DNA of 64,000 bases. Origin: Arthrobacter sp. MA-N2 (GTDB taxonomy: Bacteria > Actinomycetota > Actinomycetes > Actinomycetales > Micrococcaceae). The notes beneath the pieces were generated by a model, which searched no databases, was not told where the DNA came from, and saw nothing but the letters and a program-made list of their open reading frames with translations. Location: positions 64,290 through 128,289 of the forward strand of contig NZ_KI912156.1 of assembly GCF_000517125.1 (NCBI RefSeq), read 5' to 3'. This document shows, in pieces, positions 58,881-64,000 of this stretch (position 1 is its first letter; each line of letters starts with the position of its first letter). The position numbers and the translations under genes were made by a program.

Positions 58881-60335
58881 CTACGCCGACTGGGCGACGA
58901 TCCGTACCAACCGGCGTCGATCCCTGACGTTCACTTTGAGCCGCAACTCCGACCTCCGGGCGAGCACGACGGCGACTGTCGCCGCCGCGAGCGCGGGAAC
59001 CCCGCCTGACACCAAGAGCGCTGCATGCGGGTTCAGGTTCTCCGCAAGCCAGCCCATCGTGGGTCCACCGATGGCTTGGCCGCCAATGAGCACCATGATG
59101 TAGAGGCTCATGACGCGGCCGCGGATGCTCACGTTGGCGCTGACCTGGACCAGCTGGTTGGCGGCGGTCAGGAACATAAGGCACCAGAATCCGGAGAGAA
59201 CCATGGCGGCGGAGAGCCAGACCATGGACGGTGCCAACGCCGCCAGGCACAGCATCAAGCCGTACATCCCGGCGCACAGCACTACTGAACGCAAACGCAA
59301 TTGGCGGCGGCGGGCCGAAGTGATGGCTCCGGCGAGCGCGCCCAGGGCAACCATGGCGTTCAGCAAGCCGTAGCCACCGGCGCCCGCGTGGTAGATGTGG
59401 TCCGCGAAAGCGGCCAACAGCACGGGCAGGCTCATCGCGAAGACCGCCACAAAGCCCGCCATGAGCCACGGCCAGTAGATGGTGGGTTTGCTGAGGGCGT
59501 ATCGCAGGCCTTCCTGCAGCATTCCCTTGCGTTTTGGCACGGGCGTGCTGACATAAAGTTCGTTCTTGCGGAGCATGATCAGCATGGTGACCGTGGAACA
59601 GCAGGCGACCGCATTCGCTGCGAAGGCCCAGCCGGCGCCGACTGCCGTCAACAGCAGCCCAGCGAGGGCAGGACCAATCAAGCCGCCCAGCTGGAAGATG
59701 GTCGAGTTGACGCTGATCGCGTTGCGCAAGTATTTCGGTCCCACGAGCTCATTGACGAAGACCTGCCGGGCAGGCTGGTCCAGGACAGTCACGAGGCCCA
59801 GGACAAACGCGATCATGTAGACATGCCACACTTCGATGTGGTGGCTCAGTGCCAGGATGGCGAGGACGGCTGCGAGGCAGGCCGCCACGCTCTGGCACAG
59901 GATCAGGATGCGTCGCTTGGGGAAGCGATCGGCCATCATGCCGCCCCACGGGCCCAGGAACAGGGATGGCGTGAACTGCAGCGCCACGGTTATTCCGACG
60001 GCGGTGACGGAACCGGAGAGCTGGAGTACCAGCCAGTCCTGGGCGATCCTTTGCATCCAGAGGGCGATCACGGCCACGAAATGGCCCATGGCGAAAATCC
60101 GGAAGTTGGGTACTTTGAGGGAAATGAAGGTGTGCCGCCAAGGCAGTCGTTCGCTCACTAAGGCGATCGGCTGGGTGGTGGCATCCAGGCCGTCAGCGCC
60201 TGAAATGGGGCTTGCGGCAAGTGAATCGACGGAGGGTTGGCTGACGTTTGCCGCTGAGGGCGGTGGGGGTGCCAAAAGTAGTCCTTGGATAGACGGTTTC
60301 GCTGGGATGCCTCTAACGCTATTGTTTGCCGCCAT
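58881..60335 (-). CDS. MFS exporter (DHA3 / EntS-like)
   Basis: 484 residues with 12 helices. FAMGHFVAVIALWMQRIAQD, LGPWGGMMADRFPKRRILIL (A-loop), VLDQPARQVFVNELVGPKYL and RNAISVNSTIFQLGGLIGPA are typical of the DHA3/EntS drug- and siderophore-export group. The N-terminal 50 residues are polar and variable. It is divergent from a LysR gene, the likely regulator. Confidence 0.88.
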   Translation of the reverse strand: MAANNSVRGIPAKPSIQGLLLAPPPPSAANVSQPSVDSLAASPISGADGLDATTQPIALVSERLPWRHTFISLKVPNFRIFAMGHFVAVIALWMQRIAQDWLVLQLSGSVTAVGITVALQFTPSLFLGPWGGMMADRFPKRRILILCQSVAACLAAVLAILALSHHIEVWHVYMIAFVLGLVTVLDQPARQVFVNELVGPKYLRNAISVNSTIFQLGGLIGPALAGLLLTAVGAGWAFAANAVACCSTVTMLIMLRKNELYVSTPVPKRKGMLQEGLRYALSKPTIYWPWLMAGFVAVFAMSLPVLLAAFADHIYHAGAGGYGLLNAMVALGALAGAITSARRRQLRLRSVVLCAGMYGLMLCLAALAPSMVWLSAAMVLSGFWCLMFLTAANQLVQVSANVSIRGRVMSLYIMVLIGGQAIGGPTMGWLAENLNPHAALLVSGGVPALAAATVAVVLARRSELRLKVNVRDRRRLVRIVAQSA

Positions 60336-60417
60336 GATTATGGAAGTGAATTGGCTGTATAACTAGCATTGCGAAATGCAATACACTTCCTTGAACGTAC
60401 CGATTTCAAGGAGCCCC

Positions 60418-61272
60418 GTGTTCGAACCCGTGCAGCTGCGGTCTTTCCTGGCCGTGGCCGAGACTTTGAGTTTTACCAAGGCAGCCGAACGCCTCGGCCT
60501 GGCCCAGCCCACCGTGAGCCAACACGTGAGAAAGCTGGAGACTGCGGCCAAACGGGCGCTCGTAGCGCGCGACACCCGCGATGTTCGACTGACGGACAAT
60601 GGCGACGCCATGGCTGGGTTTGCCCGGAACATCCTGGCCGCCCACGATTCCGCAGCGAGGTATTTCTCCGGATCTGCGATGCGCGGCCGGCTGCGATTCG
60701 GAACGGCCGACGATCTCGCCATCACCGGACTGCCGCGGATCCTGCGCGAGTTCCGGCAACTGTATCCCCAGATCAACCTCGAGCTCACGGTCAGCCAGAG
60801 CGACCAGCTTTATAAACGCGTCAATGCCGGCCAGCTCGACCTCGTGTTCGTGAAGTGGGTGGGCGAAGCCCAGGACGGCACGGTGGTTCGGCATGACAAG
60901 TTCGCTTGGGTCGGCGTCGAACAGACCGTCTTGGACCCGGCCAGCCCGGTGCCGCTGATCTGCTACCCGGCACCGAGCGTCAGCCGCAAACTGGCCATCG
61001 ATGCACTCGAGGCCATGGGCCGGACCTGGCGTGTCACGTGCTCCACGAGGCAGATCGCGGGCGTCCTGGCAGCGGTAAGGGCAGGCATTGGCGTCGCAGT
61101 CATGCCGTCGTCGCTGGTTCCAGAGGACCTCACTGTGATCACGCGGCGCTTTGACCTACCGCCCGTGGGCGATGTCGACTTCACCCTCATCCGCAACCCG
61201 TTGGCAAACTCCGAGGTCGTGGAGGCGTTGACGCAGGCGATCATCGGGAGAACGCTCAACAAGCAGGCGTAG
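60418..61272 (+). CDS. LysR-family transcriptional regulator
   Basis: 284 residues from a GTG at 60418 with AAGGAG 6 bp upstream; an ATG at 60376 lacks such a site. HTH: EPVQLRSFLAVAETLSFTKA, AERLGLAQPTVSQHVRKLET. The effector-binding part follows (RLRFGTADDLAITGLPRILR, INLELTVSQSDQLYKRVNAG). Divergent from the MFS exporter with about 80 bp between, a standard LysR arrangement. Confidence 0.92.
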   Translation: MFEPVQLRSFLAVAETLSFTKAAERLGLAQPTVSQHVRKLETAAKRALVARDTRDVRLTDNGDAMAGFARNILAAHDSAARYFSGSAMRGRLRFGTADDLAITGLPRILREFRQLYPQINLELTVSQSDQLYKRVNAGQLDLVFVKWVGEAQDGTVVRHDKFAWVGVEQTVLDPASPVPLICYPAPSVSRKLAIDALEAMGRTWRVTCSTRQIAGVLAAVRAGIGVAVMPSSLVPEDLTVITRRFDLPPVGDVDFTLIRNPLANSEVVEALTQAIIGRTLNKQA

Positions 61273-61312
61273 CTTCGGTTCCCGTGCATCCGCCGAGCCA
61301 GGCGGCGTTGGC

Positions 61313-61909
61313 CTAGACGGTGCTGCGCTCCCGGACCAACCCCTGCGCAGCCAGGAACACGGTGTGGACGATCGTTTTGCGGCGCCGCTCCGCCCTGCTC
61401 GATCCCTTGCCGGCCATGAGGCCATCCAGCTCGGGCAGGACCGGCCAGGCGTCACAGAGCGCAATGATGGTAAGCATCAGATCGGCCGCGTCTTCCCTCG
61501 ACGTGCCGGACAAAGCTCGGATGACGCCATCAACCTTGTCAGTGCAGTTCGCGGCCCGGTCCGGACGGTTCACCACATAGTCCCCGCGCTCCAGCCCCTC
61601 CCAAAACAGCAGCCTCGGCAAGGTTGCATCTTGATTGTGATGATCGAAGAGCCGTCCGGCGTAGTCGGCCAAGGCTTCGGGACCGCTGCCCTCGATGCGG
61701 ACTTCGTCCACAACCTTGCTGAGCTGGGACGCGATGACGGCATCGAAGAGAAGGTCCTTCTTCCCGAAGTACTGATAGATGCGTTCTTTGTTGACTCCGG
61801 CCGTTGCCGCGATGCGGTCCACCCTGGCGCCGGCGAGTCCGAAGTGGCAGAACTCGGCGGTGGCCGCTTCAAGGAGGAGCCGCTTGGTCCGCTCGGTGTC
61901 CCATGCCAT
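61313..61909 (-). CDS. TetR-family transcriptional regulator
   Basis: 198 residues. HTH: RTKRLLLEAATAEFCHFGLA, GARVDRIAATAGVNKERIYQ, YFGKKDLLFDAVI. The ligand domain is unassigned. It is divergent from the small membrane protein gene at 62009, its probable target; AACTAATTAGTTG (61987-61999) between them is a palindrome suited to a TetR dimer. Confidence 0.92.
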   Translation of the reverse strand: MAWDTERTKRLLLEAATAEFCHFGLAGARVDRIAATAGVNKERIYQYFGKKDLLFDAVIASQLSKVVDEVRIEGSGPEALADYAGRLFDHHNQDATLPRLLFWEGLERGDYVVNRPDRAANCTDKVDGVIRALSGTSREDAADLMLTIIALCDAWPVLPELDGLMAGKGSSRAERRRKTIVHTVFLAAQGLVRERSTV

Positions 61910-61986
61910 CCACCCATGTTAACAGATTCCAACCAAGTAGTTGCAGTTCTCGAGAGCGGCGTTTAGTCTGAACTCACCCCGAAAGC

Positions 61987-61999
61987 AACTAATTAGTTG
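61987..61999. promoter_or_regulatory. Candidate TetR operator
   Basis: AACTAATTAGTTG lies between the divergent TetR gene and the small membrane protein gene; AACTAATTAGTT is a perfect 12-bp palindrome. It is 10 bp before the ATG at 62009. Confidence 0.5.
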
Positions 62000-62008
62000 G
62001 AGAATGTC

Positions 62009-62350
62009 ATGAGCACCGAAATCCCACTTACCGCACCCGCGGAAAGCGCCGCGCCTGCGACGGTTTCCGTGCCTGTTTCCGCTCCCGCGCCGTCCGTGCA
62101 CATGCCCTCCATGCACATGCCTTCGATACACACCCGCGCGATCATTACCTGGCTGGCCATCTTCCCGCTCGTCGCGATCGGCATGACCGCCCTCGGGCCG
62201 CTCACCGAATACTGGCATCCAGCCCTCCGAGCCCTCGTCCTGACCCTCGTGGTGGTTCCAACGGCCGTTTACCTGGTTGTTCCCAAACTGCTCGCAGCTT
62301 ACGGCTCCCTGAAAAGGCGGCGGGCACGGAAGGCCGGCGGCAGGGCCTAG
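62009..62350 (+). CDS. Small membrane protein with two helices
   Basis: 113 residues from an ATG at 62009 with TTGGAGAA upstream. A Pro/Ala/Ser/Val-rich N-terminal tail contains repeated HMPSMHMPSIH. Two helices follow (AIITWLAIFPLVAIGMTALG and ALRALVLTLVVVPTAVYLVV) and a basic tail. This pattern resembles DUF2798-like or efflux-associated small proteins, but no firm family is assigned. Likely under the divergent TetR regulator. The HMP repeats could bind metal (inference). Confidence 0.7.
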   Translation: MSTEIPLTAPAESAAPATVSVPVSAPAPSVHMPSMHMPSIHTRAIITWLAIFPLVAIGMTALGPLTEYWHPALRALVLTLVVVPTAVYLVVPKLLAAYGSLKRRRARKAGGRA

Positions 62351-62632
62351 CCTGAGGGGGTCCTGCGAAGGAAATCGCAGCAGGCGTCCGGTTCGAGCGA
62401 GCTAACGTGAGCAAATGAACGCCACCGCATTGCGTTCGATCGTTTTCGATCCTCTTCGAAAGCTGGATCGAGCATGCGCTACCCCGGACTCCCGCGCACC
62501 AGTTTTCAAATACCCGCCGCTTCGGTCCGGCGCAAGATCCGGAGCCTTGTGACTTTGCCCATGCGGAAAGGCGTGTTAGTTTCCACGCGGAGGGCGGCAC
62601 AGGGCCGTCCCTTCCATTGATTGGGGAAAAGA

Positions 62633-62710
62633 ATGCAGCTCACGATTGACAAGCCCAAGGAACAGAAGATCGATTTCGCCGTACTCTACGGCGGTAAGTC
62701 AGTCTTCTAG
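62633..62710 (+). CDS. 25-residue peptide ORF, candidate precursor or signal peptide
   Basis: An ATG at 62633 with GGGGAAAAG upstream opens 25 codons ending KIDFAVLYGGKSVF and a TAG. The N-terminal half (QLTIDKPKEQ) is polar and leader-like; the C-terminal half is hydrophobic with a GG. A 14-bp hairpin follows, then a TPR protein gene. The set-up resembles ribosomally made modified peptides (RiPPs) or TPR-sensed signal peptides, but no maturation enzyme is visible before the window ends. Confidence 0.5.
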   Translation: MQLTIDKPKEQKIDFAVLYGGKSVF

Positions 62711-62718
62711 TTTTTCAC

Positions 62719-62751
62719 CCAGGGGTGCCGGCCACGAGCCGGTGCCCCTGG
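62719..62751 (+). terminator. Strong hairpin between peptide ORF and TPR gene
   Basis: CCAGGGGTGCCGGC (62719-62732) pairs with GCCGGTGCCCCTGG (62738-62751), including two G-U pairs, around CACGA. No U-run follows, so partial termination or mRNA stabilisation of the peptide message is likely. Confidence 0.65.
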
Positions 62752-62776
62752 CCTTGACTAACCCAAAGGATCCCGC

Positions 62777-64000
62777 TTGATCTGTGTGAGTGCATCCCCC
62801 CGTTCCCCCATCTCGTTCGGCGTCTTGAAGGCCATCCTGAAGTGTTACGGCTTGACGCCGGACACCCACCCAGACGAACTGTCACAGAGCCTTCGACTCG
62901 TCTACCCCCTGAACACCCGGCTGGCTGCCAAGGTTCGGGCCGCCTCTACCAGCCTTACTGATGCTGCGACGTCCAATGAACAGATCCGGTTCTTCCAGCG
63001 CCAAAGGGCCCGGCGCAGCTATGTCAGGATTGCCGAACATATCGCACGCGAGTTCGGTTCCGTTGTAATCCGTGTGACCGCTGCCCAGGAACTGGACGTG
63101 CCCAGCCGGGAATTTTTGGAAGTGGCAGTTCGTGTGTGTGGCTGGTCCGTGCAGCTCTGCTTCGACAGCGACACCAACGCCCACCATCACGTTCCTTCCC
63201 CGGAGGAACAGCGTTTGCTAGACATGCTTTCCGCGTTCTCACTCGTGGAGCATGCGGGTCGAATCAGTTCGTTGGCGTTCGATTACGTCAATTCAGGAGA
63301 TGCCTGGACGGCGATCAGTCTCGGGCGCGTGTTACAGAATGTCGAGCACTCACCTCGCGTGTGGAACCTCTTGGCCATTGCCCACGCCATGGTGGATGAA
63401 ACAGTCCAGGCTGAGTTCTACTACGACCGCTGGGGCGCTTCGGGGCTTACCGTGGACGCAATCCGCGCTATCTATGGGAAAGCGATGCTCTATGCCCGAC
63501 ACCACCCAGCCGGGCTGCGTGACCTTAACCGCAGCGCCGATCTATTGAATCAAGCCTATGCGCTCATCCAGCAGCTGATTCCGGATGAGCGCGGCGAAGA
63601 TGCCGTCATCTTTGACGAGGTTTTCAATCGCAACGGCTTCGCACTCATTTTATTCCGCCGCGGCAACGTCGAGGAGGCCGTTCGGCTCCTCCGATGGGGC
63701 ATCGAGACTCTTACCGACACCGGAGAAAAGGTCGCAATCCACCGCACGGTTCTTATCTACAACCTTGCCCAGTGCTTCAAACAAGAGGGAAACCTAGAGG
63801 CCGCAATCGCAACCTACCGTGAGCTCCTGGAGGTTGATCCCCACATGCCCGAGTACCATCTGGAAGCAGCGAAGTGCCTTGCTGCGGCCGGTGACATCGG
63901 ATCTGCTCTGGCAGCCTGCCGCGCGGCGATTTCACTCGATGACACGCTGGCATCCGCATGGGCTCTCCTCGGAGTGTACGAGGGGGAAAACTCCTCGCAC
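62777..64000 (+). CDS. TPR-repeat protein, 3' end cut by window edge
   Basis: The frame is open from 62777 to the window end (408 codons seen). The TTG at 62777 has AAAGGA 6 bp upstream; a GTG at 62786 is the alternative. The first 200 residues (SFGVLKAILKCYGLTPDTHP, RARRSYVRIAEHIAREFGSV) are of no known family. From about residue 210, TPR-like helical pairs appear (WTAISLGRVLQNVEHSPRVW, HRTVLIYNLAQCFKQEGNLE, AAIATYRELLEVDPHMPEYH, AAGDIGSALAACRAAISLDD). No HTH is obvious. It may bind the adjacent peptide or assemble modifying enzymes encoded beyond 64000 (inference). Confidence 0.75.
   Translation, partial: MICVSASPRSPISFGVLKAILKCYGLTPDTHPDELSQSLRLVYPLNTRLAAKVRAASTSLTDAATSNEQIRFFQRQRARRSYVRIAEHIAREFGSVVIRVTAAQELDVPSREFLEVAVRVCGWSVQLCFDSDTNAHHHVPSPEEQRLLDMLSAFSLVEHAGRISSLAFDYVNSGDAWTAISLGRVLQNVEHSPRVWNLLAIAHAMVDETVQAEFYYDRWGASGLTVDAIRAIYGKAMLYARHHPAGLRDLNRSADLLNQAYALIQQLIPDERGEDAVIFDEVFNRNGFALILFRRGNVEEAVRLLRWGIETLTDTGEKVAIHRTVLIYNLAQCFKQEGNLEAAIATYRELLEVDPHMPEYHLEAAKCLAAAGDIGSALAACRAAISLDDTLASAWALLGVYEGENSSH

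Overview
The window is high-GC DNA whose proteins look like those of Micrococcaceae (Arthrobacter / Paenarthrobacter / Pseudarthrobacter type). Signs of this are the Mrp antiporter operon with fused MrpA-MrpB, the fused double-ATPase ECF transporter, the bifunctional-type Dcd, a UMF1-family transporter and N5-(carboxyethyl)ornithine synthase. The assignment is an inference from protein character; no rRNA is present.

Region 1 (1-2.9 kb): edge of an NCS1 permease gene, a flavin oxidoreductase and a divergent MarR regulator. Region 2 (2.9-23.1 kb) looks like an accessory island. It holds a solitary serine recombinase, an insertion sequence with doubled terminal repeats, and decayed gene fragments. 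It also holds an 11-gene catabolic cluster: acyl-CoA dehydrogenase, two SDRs, an IpdAB-like CoA-transferase pair, acyl-CoA ligase, citryl-CoA-lyase-like protein, BKACE, thioesterase, EtfBA and an unusual membrane cytochrome b. An IS1182 remnant, a FadR-type GntR regulator, an MHS-family transporter, and broken panD, panB and RHS-type genes follow. A palindrome TTGTCTGACAA and close variants recur upstream of the cluster, the BKACE gene, the regulator and the transporter. This suggests one regulon that imports an organic acid, activates it to a CoA ester, oxidises it and cleaves it, with electrons leaving through ETF to the cytochrome b.

Region 3 (23.1-32.9 kb): cardiolipin synthase, PabC, a DinB-like protein, a translationally coupled GMC oxidoreductase / PAS / DUF985-cupin trio, DUF1737-rhodanese-MetZ, and a YbdK-type ligase. 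Region 4 (32.9-40.2 kb): a DUF559-type nuclease gene bracketed by 88-90 bp palindromes, an HTH-MurA fusion, the YkoE-type ECF transporter behind a TPP riboswitch, a third solitary palindrome, and a Nudix hydrolase. Region 5 (40.2-54.7 kb): Mrp operon, UMF1 transporter, ROK regulator with operator, GH3 hexosaminidase, KhtT/KhtU-like K+ efflux pair, then a second DUF559-like gene bracketed by a different 55 bp palindrome family, and dcd. Region 6 (54.7-64 kb): secreted CAP-domain protein, SRPBCC protein, tRNA-Gly(CCC), a 44-aa ORF coupled to a CEOS-family gene, an MFS transporter with divergent LysR, a TetR regulator, and at the right edge a 25-residue peptide ORF followed by a hairpin and a TPR protein cut by the window end.

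The observations I consider most novel are: (i) nuclease genes each flanked by their own family of fixed-length palindromes, with a solitary gene-less copy elsewhere, which resembles the REPIN/RAYT arrangement but with a DUF559 nuclease; (ii) the catabolic cluster with two retro-Claisen-type enzymes and an ETF-linked cytochrome b carrying three copies of an RRGLPRxxGGxxWPPxG motif; (iii) the peptide/TPR pair at the right edge.
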